64,000 bases of DNA from Isoetes taiwanensis (GCA_021234155.1 JAJEKV010000036.1:1806777-1870776), one strand, 5' to 3'. Numbered from the stretch's first letter, positions 1 through 10,855 are shown. The notes: generated by a model not told the origin, from the letters alone. A program made the numbers and translations.

Positions 1-960
1 TCCTCTGTTTTCTCTTCTTTAAAAGCTTCCTCTTTGGCTTGCTTGCACTCATCTTCCATTATTAACTATGTAGATTAAGAAGAATGATTGATGATTACAT
101 GATCTTTTTGGCCTTCAGGTTTGTCTTCAATAATGTGGTCCAAGAATTTCGAAAGAACGATGGTCTCAATCTGCCAACAAGGAAGGTCAGATTCTTCTGA
201 TTTTCCTAATCCAGTAATAAGAAAACTTTAATTCATCTAGTTCCTCCCAAAACTTTTCGGTGTTACAACATTGATGAAGAAACAAAAGATGCCCATAATT
301 TAATTCGTTGGAAAAAAATTGAAGATGCAATTTCAGCATCGTGGCATCAGTCTCGAAAGTCTTGAGTCGTGTAATCATCCTCTCATACAAGCCGAAATTC
401 TCTCGAGTTTCTTGGAGCAAATTTTCGAAAACTGCCTGTGGCATGGTTAGTTGCCATAAAAGGAAAAAACATTATATAGGGAACGAGCTACTTTTCTAAC
501 TATTTCGAGGGGGGAGGGGACGGGGGGACAACCTAAGTGAGACACTTTATTGTGCTTATACCCTGCTATGGAGAGCCAAGAATGCAATATGTGGAGGGAT
601 GTGGATATCAAAAGTGAGCTTTTTTGGTGCAAGAAATGCCTCCATCACTCGCCTACATGTCTGTGATTATTCTTGATTTTTTTAAGAAGGCTTTGCTCTA
701 TCTGGTTGTCTTCAGCAAGCAGAGGCTCTGGAAATGGCAATATTAAAATAGAATTGGGTTTCTACAGGTACATGCGGCATGTAGGGGATGCAAGGGCTAA
801 TGAAATCTGATAGAGGACATAATGTCTCTAATCCATTTTGGGTTTTGATGCTGGATGATTCCAGAATAGGCGGCAGGGGGAGTTTTGCAAAACCTCTGTG
901 GAAAAGGCAGCACATATTTCACAAGAATGGGACCTTGCCATTTCTCATCTCATTTAGTCA
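1..960. other. No recognised gene
   Basis: AT-rich sequence with only short open frames on both strands. None contains a domain or motif that I recognise. Confidence 0.6.
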
Positions 961-970
961 TAAAAAGTAT

Positions 971-1110
971 GCCATCATATCATAAAAATTGAAGCTTTGG
1001 TGCCCACGTCATGATGAATTTAATACTTTTACCAGTTTTTGCCATCATATCATACAAAATTGAAGCGTTGGTGTCCATTTCATGATGAATTTAATCCTTT
1101 TGCCAGTTTC
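971..1110 (+). repeat. Two-copy tandem repeat, 70-bp unit
   Basis: Two adjacent copies of a unit that begins GCCATCATATCATA and ends near CCAGTTT start at 971 and 1041. They differ by scattered substitutions, so the duplication is not recent. No coding content. Confidence 0.85.
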
Positions 1111-1176
1111 TCCTCATTTCTCCTTTGGTAGTTTCTATACCAGTTTCTCCTCATTTCTTGTTTAGTAGTTTCTAAT
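1103..1176 (+). repeat. Two-copy tandem repeat, 37-bp unit
   Basis: The unit begins CCAGTTTCTCCTCATTTCT and occurs at 1103 and 1140. It overlaps the end of the 70-bp repeat, so this stretch has gone through two rounds of slippage-type duplication. Confidence 0.8.
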
Positions 1177-1784
1177 TTTGGATTCAATAGATAGATTTAC
1201 AATTCCATAATATGATTGTAACTCTGCCTCTTAATACCTAATCTAGTTTAAAGATGTATCCACAATTCTAAACAAGGTGCACCTTGGACTACTACAGTCA
1301 TCGATTCGTCGATCCTACGACCCATATCGTATGTTGGGGCCTCTGGGCACCTCTCGTTTTTTCTTATAGTCATTTATGATTGGAGGCGCCTATGATTTTG
1401 AAATATGAAATACGATTTCGCCTAAGATTTTGAGGGAATATCAAACCTCTATACGGCTTTGCCTAAGATTTTAGAATATGAAATACGGGGGCTCGAACCT
1501 CTACCAAAATAACTCAATGTCCTAATAAAACTACTTTAACGAATGTGCCCAATCTTGAATCTATGTTTTTTTTTTTATAACAACCCATTCAATTGTTTTA
1601 GGGATATATAATCTATGGTTTCAGGAATTGTTATTTTTACATCCATATCAAATCCCCCTGGAACCCCCTGTTATTTTGCTACATATTTCAGTTAAATTTC
1701 ATAGTCAATGGAAAATTGATTTCAACAACATCCATTTAAAACATGAGCAGAAGGCAATAGTGCGAGTTTTTATCTTAAGTGCTC
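1177..1784. other. No gene; short diverged repeats
   Basis: AT-rich DNA. A motif around GCCTAAGATTTT and AATATGAAATACG occurs about twice between 1380 and 1490. Nothing coding is visible. Confidence 0.55.
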
Positions 1785-3099
1785 TCAAATCTCACTGTTA
1801 GACAAAATTCTAGTTGATGAGTAAGCAAAGGACAGGAGTAAGTGAGTAAGCAAAGGATAGAGGGTCTCGAAAGAGAAATAATCGCGGCGGTCTTGTGATA
1901 AATTTCTTGTAATATTTACGCTATTAGAATATGGCAAATCTTTAACTACACTTACGAAGTCATTTACACAAATGATACAACTAGGTAACACTTGTGCTCT
2001 TGAAGACAAACTGAGCATCCAATCTAGATAAGTAGAAAGAAATTCGACTCCGCTTGAGGGGGCAGGTAGGGATCTCTCCCTCCAGAGATCTACATGCTGA
2101 CTCAAGGTGACTAGAGGGCCACTGCCCTTATTCGACTGAACCCACTGGAAAGTGAACACCACTCCACGGGTGTCGAGCCCATGCCTTGCCCGCACTCAAT
2201 GGCAAGCCATTAGACCTAGTCACAATGATCCCCGGTAGGCCTTACACACCAGAGGGATCGCTCAAGAGTCAGAACACGAACCTCCTTCTAAGCCAGTCTG
2301 GCCCCTTCACCCACAACCAGGTGTGGTTCTTGTACACAGGCCGAATCTACAGTGTGCTAGTGAGGCTAATCTAGGAGCATCAACTACCAAGCTTTAGGGC
2401 CTCTACCCCCCTTCCCAATACAAGGAGTTCACAGAGATACATCATCCATATACATCACAGAAGAACTAAAGAACTAGATCTAATCTATATCATAGAGTTA
2501 GGTCCTTTAGTTAGTGTCTGGGATCTGAGAATCTGGATGGCTACTATGGGCAATTTAATAGGCTAAACCTACTGATACAATGACTGGAAGACGGTTTAGG
2601 CTATTAAATTGACTAAATACCTGATCCTTGAGTTGCTCCTCCTGACCTGAGTTCGACCATCCTGCTGAACTGCTTGAAGATGGAGCTAACAAGGAAAACT
2701 AATGGTGCAATTCGCTCAGACAGAGTCTGGGAGGCGATTTTGACCCTTTGAGCGAGCAAAACAGAGCTCTAAAACCCTATGGACGAAAATAGCAAGTTAG
2801 GGTTTCCCTAACCTAAATAGACAAGGGGTAGGGTTTCCAATTATCCCTTTAAGCATGTGGGATAATTGGGTATGGCCCACTTGCCTTTAATGGCTAGGTG
2901 GCATAATTGTATCCACATGGAAAAGTGTGCACCTTAATAAATGTGCACATTGGTAAATGTGCACATTAATAAATGCACATACCTTGCAAGTTGCCCGCCT
3001 GGCTACACGCCGGCGTACATGTCAGTCGGGGTGGCGTGTACGCGTGACGGGGCAGTACAGTATACGTCCTGGGACCGTATACTGTGCTGGAACGCCACA
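1785..3099 (-). repeat. Candidate 3' LTR of the minus-strand chromovirus (left boundary not resolved)
   Basis: The right edge is defined. On the minus strand a polypurine tract is followed directly by TGTGGCGTTCC, the usual TG start of a Ty3/gypsy LTR, which places the U3 start at 3099. The sequence to the left is noncoding and repeat-like, with a duplicated GTGCACATTAATAAATG-type motif near 2930-2980. No terminal CA or target-site duplication could be fixed, so the left limit is approximate. The body does not visibly match the sequence to the right of 13131, where the partner LTR should lie. Confidence 0.4.
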
Positions 3100-3153
3100 T
3101 TCTCCCCACCTTGAAATGATGCTGTCCGCAGCATCGTGGGTCTCCCCACCTTG
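3100..3153 (-). other. Duplicated polypurine tract around a hairpin
   Basis: On the minus strand AAGGTGGGGAGA occurs twice, at plus positions 3141-3153 and 3100-3112. The second copy abuts the LTR start. Between them is a perfect 7-bp stem with a 4-nt loop (GATGCTG-TCCG-CAGCATC, 3118-3135). The tract next to the LTR is the expected primer for plus-strand DNA synthesis. Confidence 0.7.
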
Positions 3154-3990
3154 GAATCTTCCTAACCTGCAATCAACCTGATGCATACAATATACTACTA
3201 TAATACTTAGATATTTATTTAGATTACCTTAAGGTAATATTTTTGAATCATTATTACGCCATTATCTTATGAATTTAACTTATCAATTCGTAACATCATT
3301 AAGCAAGTTACTCAATAATTTACTTATCACGACAATTTAGTTTATCAAAAATTTTAACATTCCATATATATAATTAATGTTCGAGGTACTCTTCATTCCT
3401 TGCAACACATTCCAACAAAATTTGTGTTGCAAGTCTTCGTAGCTCGACCTCCTTGCCCTCGGAGCGCTCTATTGGCCTGCAGGTCGACACTACGTTAGTA
3501 CCATTTAATTATTAATAAAAATTTTGGTTATATGGTGACCACCCCACCTATCTACATGAATGCATGGCTAATCTCCCGGCGTAGGAAGAGGATGATTCTT
3601 CCATCGTGGCCGTGGAGACAACGCCCTATCATGCCTATATGCCGCTCATGCCTACACCTTTAGTTGCCCAGCGTGGAGGATAGGTCCTTCCCGTATGTGG
3701 GGCGTGAAGGACAGATTCCTCCTATCAATGCATATATGGGACTAGAGGTGCCTTTCCTATCAATGCATTCCTCAATGACCTCCTTTCTCTCGAGGTCGTC
3801 TACTTCCGTGGGACAGAAGTAGACTTTCTAATCTACCTTCCACTCGTCCAAGTGGAAACGCGGTCATGCCTACATTGACATTACACCACGCCCTAGAGAT
3901 CACCGTAGTGGTCTCATCATCGGTAACAACGCATGCAACCCATACCAAGCACAAGTTGCATGCGTAGATTAATCTTAATTACACATAGAA
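3154..3990. other. Untranslated 3' region of the chromovirus
   Basis: About 840 bp between the integrase stop and the polypurine tract, AT-rich from about 3180 to 3420. No frame has retroelement motifs. It is long for a chromovirus 3' untranslated region. Confidence 0.5.
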
Positions 3991-5574
3991 TTAATCTACA
4001 CAAATCGACATGCCTGAGCCGATTTCTTCGGAGATGACCTTGCCGTCCCATTGCTCCATAAATTGTGGGTACTGCTTCACTAGATCCTTCTTAAGTACCC
4101 ATGTCGCGTCTTCCACCAGCAAGTGCTTCCACTTGACCAAATACTGGAGAAACTCCGATCTCCTTGTTTTCTTGAAGGCTTTATCAAGAATCAATTCTGG
4201 AACTATTTCCAGCTGCTCCTCCGTCATTTCCAACAACGTTGGAGTGTCCAAGACTTCGTCTGGATTTGGAGTATGCTTCTTCAATAAACTCACGTGGAAG
4301 ACTTTATGAATCTTTAGGTGTGCTGGCAAGTCTAACTTGTAGGATTGATTACCTACTCTCTTGACTATTCTGAAAGGTCCAGCCCACCTTGGAGCAAGCT
4401 TCTTACAATTTCTGATGCGGAGCTTCGCCTGCTTCACTTTGATCTTGAGCCACACGTTGTCGCCAACTTCGAACTCCCTGACTGTTCGATGCTTGTCGGC
4501 GATGCTCTTTTGTCGACTCCTTGCTGCCAGAAGATATCCTCGAACTTCTTCTACCAGCTGCTGCATATCGGCCAACATCTGCTGCGAAACCTCTACTTTT
4601 GACACGGGATTGTGCCAAGTGTCTGGAGTTAGGCATTGGTAGCCGTAATTGATCATAAACGGCGACATTTGGGATGATTCCTGCTTGGTGCTATTATACG
4701 CAAACTCCACCAAGTGAATAAATTCTTCCCACATACCTTGCTTGTTCCAGACATAGTTTCGTAGCATATCCTCCAAAATCCTGTTGGTCCGCTCCGTTTG
4801 GCCATCCGACTGGGGATGATAAGCCGTGCTCATGGATAGCTTCGTCTGTATTGTCGCAAAGAGGTCTTGCCAAAAGGCACTCATAAACTTCGGATCCCTG
4901 TCGGAGATAATCTCCCTTGGCATGCCATGAAGCCTGAAGATTTCCTTGGTGAAGAGCTTCGCTGTATCCATAGCGGTGTCTGTGGTCCTGCAAGGCACAA
5001 AATGTGCCATCTTCGACAACTTGTCGACCACTACCATCAAGGCATCCTTCCCTCTTACTGTCCTTGGAAGCCCTGTTATGAAATCATTGCTGATCACCTC
5101 CCACTTAGCGTTTGGCACCGCTAATGGCTCCAATGCCCCTGGAATTCGAAGCTGTTCTGCCTTTGTCTGCTGACATAGCTGACATTCCTTGATGTAGCGA
5201 GCTACCTGCTTCTTCATTCCTGGCCAATAGTAGCTGCTGCGCACTTTGAAATATGTCTTCATGAATCCCGCATGGCCAGCTATTGGACTGTTGTGCGTGT
5301 CGTGGAGGATCAATTTCCTTACACCTGATGATTCGGGCACGCACAACTTGTCTTTATGGTATAACAGGTTGCCTTCCTTCTTATAATGTTTCAAGGCTTC
5401 CCGCTCTTTATCTGTTCTAGCCTCCCTAGAGAGGCTTGCCCATACTTCCTTGAAATCAACATCCGTTGGCAAGGACTCTTCAATCTTCTTACCAAAGTCG
5501 CTGGAGAGCGTCGAAATTGCATTGCAATGCACTCTAGTTGTCAGGGGATGCCTTGAAAGCGCATCCGCTACCAC
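3991..5574 (-). CDS. Ty3/gypsy integrase with C-terminal chromodomain (3' part of pol)
   Basis: About 527 open codons. From N to C: the end of the RNase H-integrase connection (VADALSRHP), an HHCC zinc-binding region (HDTHNSPIAGHAGF ... CQLCQQTK), the catalytic core with D in NDFITGLP, D in SDRDPKF and E in HPQSDGQTERTNR, a GPF/Y-type module (RWAGPFRIVKRVG), HKVFHVSLLK, and a chromodomain centred on QYLVKWKHLLVEDATW. Integrase inserts element DNA; chromodomains of chromoviruses are known to bias insertion toward methylated H3. Of the three canonical cage aromatics only the Trp of VKWK is clear, as in the variant chromodomains of many plant chromoviruses. A TAG at 5626-5628 separates this frame from RNase H, so its first Met is not the true start. 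Confidence 0.92.
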   Translation of the reverse strand: MVADALSRHPLTTRVHCNAISTLSSDFGKKIEESLPTDVDFKEVWASLSREARTDKEREALKHYKKEGNLLYHKDKLCVPESSGVRKLILHDTHNSPIAGHAGFMKTYFKVRSSYYWPGMKKQVARYIKECQLCQQTKAEQLRIPGALEPLAVPNAKWEVISNDFITGLPRTVRGKDALMVVVDKLSKMAHFVPCRTTDTAMDTAKLFTKEIFRLHGMPREIISDRDPKFMSAFWQDLFATIQTKLSMSTAYHPQSDGQTERTNRILEDMLRNYVWNKQGMWEEFIHLVEFAYNSTKQESSQMSPFMINYGYQCLTPDTWHNPVSKVEVSQQMLADMQQLVEEVRGYLLAARSRQKSIADKHRTVREFEVGDNVWLKIKVKQAKLRIRNCKKLAPRWAGPFRIVKRVGNQSYKLDLPAHLKIHKVFHVSLLKKHTPNPDEVLDTPTLLEMTEEQLEIVPELILDKAFKKTRRSEFLQYLVKWKHLLVEDATWVLKKDLVKQYPQFMEQWDGKVISEEIGSGMSICVD

Positions 5575-5625
5575 ATTGAGCTTCCCCGGCTTGTAGACTA
5601 TATCAAAGTCATATTCCTCGAGGAA

Positions 5626-6260
5626 CTACATCCACCTTCGCTGCCTCAGGTTAAGGTGTGGTTGTGTGAATACATACTGGAGGCTCTGATGATCTGTATC
5701 CAATTGGAACTTCCTTCCCAAGAGATAGTGCCTCCAAATTCTTAATGCCCTGACAACTGCAAGCAATTCTTGATCGTGCGTGGGGTAGCGCGTCTCTGCG
5801 TCGTTCATCTTCCTGGAATCATACGCTACCACACGCTCTTTTCGCATGAGCACTTTTTGTGGCTATCTTACTCGTGACCGCCGCCACTAACTTGTCTTTC
5901 TCTCGGATCCGGCGGGGGTTAAGGCGGGCGGTTGTCAAAGCTTCCTTCAACAATTCAAACCACAGCGGGCTTTCTTGTGCCAATGCTCGCCCAATCTTTC
6001 ACCTTCTCCGCCCTCGTCAAAGTCCGTTAGGCGGGGCCGCTATTTTAGCAAAGTTCTTCACGAACTTCCCCAGTAGTACCTGCTAGGCCAAGGAAAACTT
6101 CGACCTCATGCACATTCTTGGTTGCCGCCATCGAATGATCTGGCTTCAATTTTGGCGGGATCCGTCCGAGATTCCTTCTGGCTGAGATCACATGACCCGG
6201 TATTCCACCATCTCCGTTCGCGGCGGACACCCGACAACTTGGCGTACAACTGGTGCCTCT
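5626..6260 (-). pseudogene. Corrupted RT thumb / RNase H segment of chromovirus pol
   Basis: RNase H end motifs are readable at 5626-5853 (VAYDSRKMNDAETRYPTHDQ, ELLAVVRAL, LDTDHQSLQY), then a TAG. Between about 5850 and 6260 the code is scattered over several frames: TDPAKIEA in one, FLGLAG in another, and the catalytic TDAS-type motif is unreadable. The flanking RT and integrase frames are open for hundreds of codons, so the indels are strongly clustered. The block is rich in CGGCGG-like and GGCGGG-like strings. Either this copy decayed locally or the assembly has a local error. The enzyme would be inactive as written. Confidence 0.8.
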
Positions 6261-7719
6261 TCAACTTCTCCAGCACTCTCCTTAAGTGTTGTGCATGCTC
6301 TTCAAGGGATCTGCTATACACCAGAATGTCATCAAAGAATACTATTACAAAGGTGTCTAAGAACTCCCTGAAGATGTCGTTCATGAGCCTCATGAACGTT
6401 GCTGGGGCATTCGATAAGCCGAAAGGCATTACCGTGAACTCATAGTGCCCGTACGTGGTCCTGAAAGCCGTTTTATGAATATCTTCTTCCTTTATCCAGA
6501 TCTGATGATAGCCTGACCTTAAGTCTATTTTGGAGAAGACTTTTGCCCCTTGGAGTTGATCTATCAAGTCATCTGATCTGGGGAGCGCATACTTGTTCTT
6601 GATGGTGTGCTTGTTCAACTGCCTATAGTCTATGCACATCCTCAAACTGCCATCCTTCTTCTTGACAAAAAGAATGGGCGCTCCAAATGGCGAGACACTA
6701 GGTCTAATGAAGCCTAGGTCGAGCAACTCCTGCAATTGCTTCTTTAGCTCTGTCAACTCCTGCATCGTCATTCTATATGGGGCCTTGCTCGTCGGCTTCG
6801 TTCCTGGTTCGAGTGCTATCTCACACTCGACTCCCCTATAAAGAGGGAGCTGCTTGATCTCATCTGGAAAGAGATCGCGGAACTCCGTGATCAAGTTAGC
6901 TACTTGCTTGGTTAACTTGCTGAGCCCCTTATCTTCCTTACCCTCTTCTGATTCGGGCTCTTGGATCTCGAGCTTGAAGATATATGCTACCTGCTCACTC
7001 TTTATGCACCTGAACAGCTGCTTGCTAGACATGCACTGCATAATGGGAACAACTTCTTTACTTGTGATCTCTATGATCTTGCCGTTGGGTGCTGTGAGGG
7101 TCACCTTGCGCTTTCCATAATCAATGAGAGCTCCTGCTGGACCAAGGTATTCCATTCCAACGATCAAGTCATACTTGCCAATGCCCATTACCTCTGCCCC
7201 CATCTGGATATTAATCCCTGGCAAGTCGATGTCGAAATTAATTCTCTTGCCTGCCGTCTGCCTTACTGCTCCACTTGCTAAGACGACGGGACTCGGCTTC
7301 GACTTCAGTGGTTTCAACTTCAACATTTCCACCATTCTGGGGGATGCAAAGTTATGGCTACTTCCCGAGTCTATCAGGACTATGAAGGACTTGGCCTTGG
7401 CCTTCCCTATTGTGGAAATTACCTTATACTGGTTCTCTGCTTGTCCTGTATCTATAGCGGCAAAGATATGACACTCACCCTGAATGTAGTCGCGGGCTGC
7501 CTCGCCGTCGTCGTCAGACGGAGTGTCCCAATCTCCCAACTCCGCTAGCGCTGCACTCATGACGTAGGAGCAGTTCGCTGTCCTGTGGCCTGGCTGGAAA
7601 CACCTGAAGCAAAGCTGCTTTTCTATGCACTCCTGCCTCTTTTCCTTGGGCATTGCCTGCAAAAAGGACTGCACTGCTTTGGAGTAGTTTGATCCCTCCT
7701 GCTTGTCCTTGAAAGACAC
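6106..7719 (-). CDS. Gag zinc knuckle, aspartic protease and reverse transcriptase of the chromovirus
   Basis: Open frame with a CCHC knuckle ([15 protein letters not shown]-x2-C-x4-H-x4-C), a retropepsin-like site ([11 protein letters not shown]) and a complete RT palm: [64 protein letters not shown], and catalytic FFDD in [11 protein letters not shown]. These process the polyprotein and copy element RNA into DNA in the particle. Order and motifs are standard Ty3/gypsy. The frame is joined to upstream gag by a frameshift near 7710 and runs into the corrupted segment at about 6250, after which the last residues are out-of-frame noise. Confidence 0.92.
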   Translation of the reverse strand: MSFKDKQEGSNYSKAVQSFLQAMPKEKRQECIEKQLCFRCFQPGHRTANCSYVMSAALAELGDWDTPSDDDGEAARDYIQGECHIFAAIDTGQAENQYKVISTIGKAKAKSFIVLIDSGSSHNFASPRMVEMLKLKPLKSKPSPVVLASGAVRQTAGKRINFDIDLPGINIQMGAEVMGIGKYDLIVGMEYLGPAGALIDYGKRKVTLTAPNGKIIEITSKEVVPIMQCMSSKQLFRCIKSEQVAYIFKLEIQEPESEEGKEDKGLSKLTKQVANLITEFRDLFPDEIKQLPLYRGVECEIALEPGTKPTSKAPYRMTMQELTELKKQLQELLDLGFIRPSVSPFGAPILFVKKKDGSLRMCIDYRQLNKHTIKNKYALPRSDDLIDQLQGAKVFSKIDLRSGYHQIWIKEEDIHKTAFRTTYGHYEFTVMPFGLSNAPATFMRLMNDIFREFLDTFVIVFFDDILVYSRSLEEHAQHLRRVLEKLKRHQLYAKLSGVRRERRWWNTGSCDLSQKESRTDPAKIEARSFDGGNQECA

Positions 7720-8791
7720 TGCTTCTTCTCCTGCTGCTTCCCTTGGTTGCCACTATATGGGGCTCTAGCTGGACCTGGGCTGGCTGCCCTAGGACTATAA
7801 CTCCTTGTTGCCTTGCCTTTATCCTGGTAATACTGTTGCCTCTGCCCGCTATTCTGAGGTCCCGTCCCTTGCAAACTTATTGCCTTGGATTCTGCTTCTG
7901 ATACTGTCTTAGGGTTTATTGCCCTTACAAGCTTGCGGATCTCATCATTCAGCCCTTCAATATAGCTCTCCACTGCATGCTTTTCACCCAACTTTGGCAC
8001 ATAAAGCCTTAGTCTCATGAATTCCTCTGTATATTTCTGGACTGATTTGTTGCCTTGCTGCAACCTGTAGAATTGCTGCATCATGCTGGACTTATATTCC
8101 CTTGGGACGTAATGGCGCGTGAAAGCTTTAGCAAACTTTCTGAACCTGCAAGCATCCCTGCTTAAGCCATGGGCCTTGGTATACCCTTTCCACTAAATGC
8201 GTGCTGCTCCCTTCAGGTTGGCTGTTGCCACCCTGCCTTTATCCTTGTCTTTCATACCATAGGCGTTACCATACTCACTCATTTCATCGAGCCAAGCCTC
8301 TGCCTCCACATGCCTGACCTGTTTTCGCCTGAGAATTGCTCGAGTTTCCTGGCCTTCCATACGTTTCCCAATGCTGAATCTACCTTCTTCTGGTAATCAG
8401 AGGCTTTTGTGTCCCTTTGCCGTCCATCTGTGGCGTCCCTTTGCCTTCCATCCCTACGGTCCTGTGCCTGCTCTTCCTCTCCCTCGGAGTCGGAGTCTGA
8501 GTCCGAGCTTGAATCGGAGGATTCCGTGCTGGTGGACCTCCTTCTCTTGCTCCTCCTCTTGTCCTTCCCCGTCTTCCTAGGTGGTGCTTCCGGCAATTGG
8601 ACATTGTTGTTTGGGCCACTCTCTGATTGTGCTGCCAAGAAAGCCTTTATCTGCTCGAGGTCCTCCTCTGGGGACATTGCGCCGAATGCTTCATACAGGC
8701 TCCTTGCCGGGGGTGGTCTAGGCGGGGTCTGTTCTTCCCTAAAGTCTCGTCGTTGTCGTTCCCCTGAGCCTGGGCCTCTAGCTGCATACAC
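7623..8791 (-). pseudogene. Gag (capsid/nucleocapsid) of the chromovirus, frameshifted
   Basis: The N-terminal part (8791-8279) is Arg/Pro-rich, then has a basic patch (KDKRRSKRRRSTST) and an Asp/Ser/Glu run (SSDSSSDSDSDSEGEEE) with a small duplicated DGRQRD unit. The capsid-like core follows in another frame: AWLDEMSEYG, LKGAARI, then TRHYVPREYKSSMMQQFYRLQQG and VQKYTEEFMRLRLYVPKLG, a typical retrotransposon gag signature. Lesions: a frameshift near 8290, a TAG for an expected Trp near 8195, and a frameshift near 7710 before the zinc knuckle. No in-frame ATG lies between the upstream TAA and the start of the N-terminal frame, so the true start is lost or uses another frame. Confidence 0.75.
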
Positions 8792-8955
8792 AAGTAGGTC
8801 ATGGCCTTACGGTTAGCTTTATTTATTCTCTTGCATTATATGTTTGTTGGTATAGTTGTGGAAGAAAATACGTCAACAAAACATTTAAAGTGCAAAAGAA
8901 ATTATATTTATATTATATAATATCTTAATACAACGCCCCCGGGATCAAGAGTCTA

Positions 8956-10482
8956 CTATTCTTGAAATCGCCGGTAGGATGGGTTATCTTCGAGGAACTT
9001 CTTAACTTGGGTCGTTCCTACCGAGCGTCCCAAGTTCCTGAGGAAGTTGGTTGATGACCCGCCCTGCAAAGCTCTCACTAATTCCTCTACCCTGCGGTCA
9101 AAGGTGTAAGCTGCGGTCACTGCCAGTCTTCCCTGCCGTCGGTAAGGTATGGCAAAGTCGAAGATATCGAGTGCCATCGCTCTCTTGACTAAGATGGCAT
9201 AGTCGGTGTTGGCAGCTAGCCGAGCATGCTGGCCAAAGCCTGAGAGCGCGATGAGCATGAATACTCCTTCCTCGCCCCTAGGGGTGAACTTGCGGTGAAT
9301 TACCGCTATTCTCCCGTCCAGCAGCAGGGGGAGATAGTATCGCAGCGACTTGTCGTTGTGCGTCATTGTTGATTCTTCGCCTCCTCGGCCACCAGCTCTG
9401 TGTCTCCCGGCATATTCGTCGACTTCCACCTCGATGAGCTCTCTGTAATCTCTAACTGTTGCTGAAGCTCGCCTGAGGTCGAACTCGCCTCTTCTCTCTG
9501 TGGGGGCTGGTGTCGAAGAGCTCGGCATTAAAATGTTTGAGCTCTTGCCGCGAATTCCCATCTGTTCCTGGATGGCGTAAAACTCCTCTTCGGTCGGCAG
9601 TTCCCGAGCTTCCATCATCTGCCTGATGTTGCTGTAGGCTTGGATGTCGGAAGTCGACTCTCCTGTGTAAGTGTCGGCTTCTCTTACTTGAAGTGGGAAG
9701 TCGGAAGCTCCCCGGACGACGAAATCATCCAGGTCTGATTGCCGCAGTTGGTGCAGCAAATCATCGAGTCGATATTCCCGTTCCCTGCATTCGGGAAGGT
9801 TCTGGATGTCACTGAGGAGCAGGTACTCCTCGACGTCGACGATGATGGGGGCTAGGCTTGTGATACCTAGCCCAAGGGGTGGGGCGATCCTGAGGGTTTG
9901 CCGGCTCCGTTCGAATTCCTGCAACTCCTGCTCTGCTAACCGCTGCTCTTCTACTGGATCGAGCTCGACGTAGTCCTCTTCTTCTGATTCTTCATCTCCT
10001 GCTCTTCCTTCTCGCTCCTGTTGGTACTGCAAAAGGAGCTGCTCCGCTGCTGAGGAGGCTAAGGGATCCACATCCATGGGAGGGGTAGAGGTTTCCCCCA
10101 TGGGGTTTTCGGCACGGTGGGAGAGAAAAATTGCTAAGGCGGCAATGTAGGAAAAATATTTGGCCCTGTCAACTGTCAAGATCATGTAGTCTGGCAACCT
10201 CTGGGCCTTGTTGGTCAGGTATTTGGCAATGTTTGGAACATCACCCAAGGCTGCTTGAAGGGATTGCCTGGGAACAAAATAGCATGTGCAAGGGGGGAGC
10301 TGCACTAGGGATGGTCCTACCCTAGCTTGGAACTCGGACAGAACTTGTCTATATGCTGGGGTTGCGTGCAGAGTGGCTTGGACATCTATTTCTCTCCGGA
10401 AGACTCGGAAAATGTCATTGACATCGGCCTCGGCAGCATGGGCACTGGCGCTGTACCATCGCCTGAAGTCAGCAGTTGCCAT
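8956..10482 (-). CDS. Unknown accessory protein of the chromovirus (508 aa)
   Basis: Uninterrupted minus-strand ORF starting at the ATG at 10482 (MATADFRRWYSASAH) in good context (GATCCATGG). I do not recognise a family. Visible features: a mostly helical N-terminal third with an alanine-rich helix (YFSYIAALAIFLSH, about residues 110-125); an acidic segment near residues 160-180 (DEESEEEDYVELDPVEE); a leucine-rich middle (VEEYLLLSDIQNL); and a C-terminal region rich in Arg, Leu and Ala. No signal peptide or clear membrane span. It lies between the H3-like ORF and gag on the same strand, preceded by its own TATA-like box and a 67-bp hairpin. Unlike gag, RNase H and the H3 ORF it has no lesion over 508 codons, which may be chance or selection. 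An envelope, chaperone or structural role cannot be separated by sequence alone. Confidence 0.7.
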   Translation of the reverse strand: MATADFRRWYSASAHAAEADVNDIFRVFRREIDVQATLHATPAYRQVLSEFQARVGPSLVQLPPCTCYFVPRQSLQAALGDVPNIAKYLTNKAQRLPDYMILTVDRAKYFSYIAALAIFLSHRAENPMGETSTPPMDVDPLASSAAEQLLLQYQQEREGRAGDEESEEEDYVELDPVEEQRLAEQELQEFERSRQTLRIAPPLGLGITSLAPIIVDVEEYLLLSDIQNLPECREREYRLDDLLHQLRQSDLDDFVVRGASDFPLQVREADTYTGESTSDIQAYSNIRQMMEARELPTEEEFYAIQEQMGIRGKSSNILMPSSSTPAPTERRGEFDLRRASATVRDYRELIEVEVDEYAGRHRAGGRGGEESTMTHNDKSLRYYLPLLLDGRIAVIHRKFTPRGEEGVFMLIALSGFGQHARLAANTDYAILVKRAMALDIFDFAIPYRRQGRLAVTAAYTFDRRVEELVRALQGGSSTNFLRNLGRSVGTTQVKKFLEDNPSYRRFQE

Positions 10483-10594
10483 GGATCTAGGGAAGATGAG
10501 ACTAACAAACGGATGCAAAAGCGCCTCAGGGAGCTGGAAAATCGCCTAAAAGGTCAAGAGCAAACTTGTAGGGTGCTATGTGAGAAATGGGTAC

Positions 10595-10604
10595 CTATTT
10601 ATAG
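10595..10604 (-). promoter_or_regulatory. TATA-like box upstream of the unknown accessory ORF
   Basis: The minus strand reads CTATAAATAG, about 115 nt upstream of the ATG at 10482. The identical decamer lies about 100 nt upstream of the H3-like ORF. A TATA box at a plausible distance before each accessory ORF suggests separate internal transcripts. No transcription start is visible. Confidence 0.55.
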
Positions 10605-10788
10605 AGAAGGGGGAAAACCCTAATTTTCGGGTGACTTGAAAAACTCTTGGGGTTGGCCAATTCTAGCCTATGTTGAGGTCCAAATGGGAGTTGGAAGACT
10701 AATTTGAGGGTTTGAGCATGACTGGATTATCTAAGAAACGCAACAAGCTAGAGATCAATTGGATATGCTATGGTGGAGAAAATGCTAG

Positions 10789-10855
10789 GTCTCACACGTT
10801 GCGCCTCGTTCAAAAACTGGAGTTTTGTTTTTAGACCAGGAGGGACGTGTGAGAC
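10789..10855. repeat. 67-bp palindromic hairpin, copy A
   Basis: The outer arm GTCTCACACGT pairs perfectly over 11 bp with ACGTGTGAGAC; the inner part of the arm has diverged (CCAGGAGGGACG). The loop holds CAAAAACT and AGTTTTGTTTTTAG, which can form an inner stem. It differs from copy C at about 3 of 67 positions. It lies downstream of the H3-like ORF and about 185 bp upstream of the TATA-like box of the next ORF. Confidence 0.85.

Noticed and set aside
8409-8816. Plus-strand 135-codon frame rich in Ser, Leu and Pro.
   Set aside because: Antisense shadow of the acidic and basic segments of gag.
8956-10482. Weak resemblance of parts of the unknown ORF to H2A or H2B helices (VNDIF, NIAKYL, GRIA, ARLAAN).
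   Set aside because: Only isolated 3-6-residue matches with no continuous alignment. Structure prediction would be needed before claiming a second histone.
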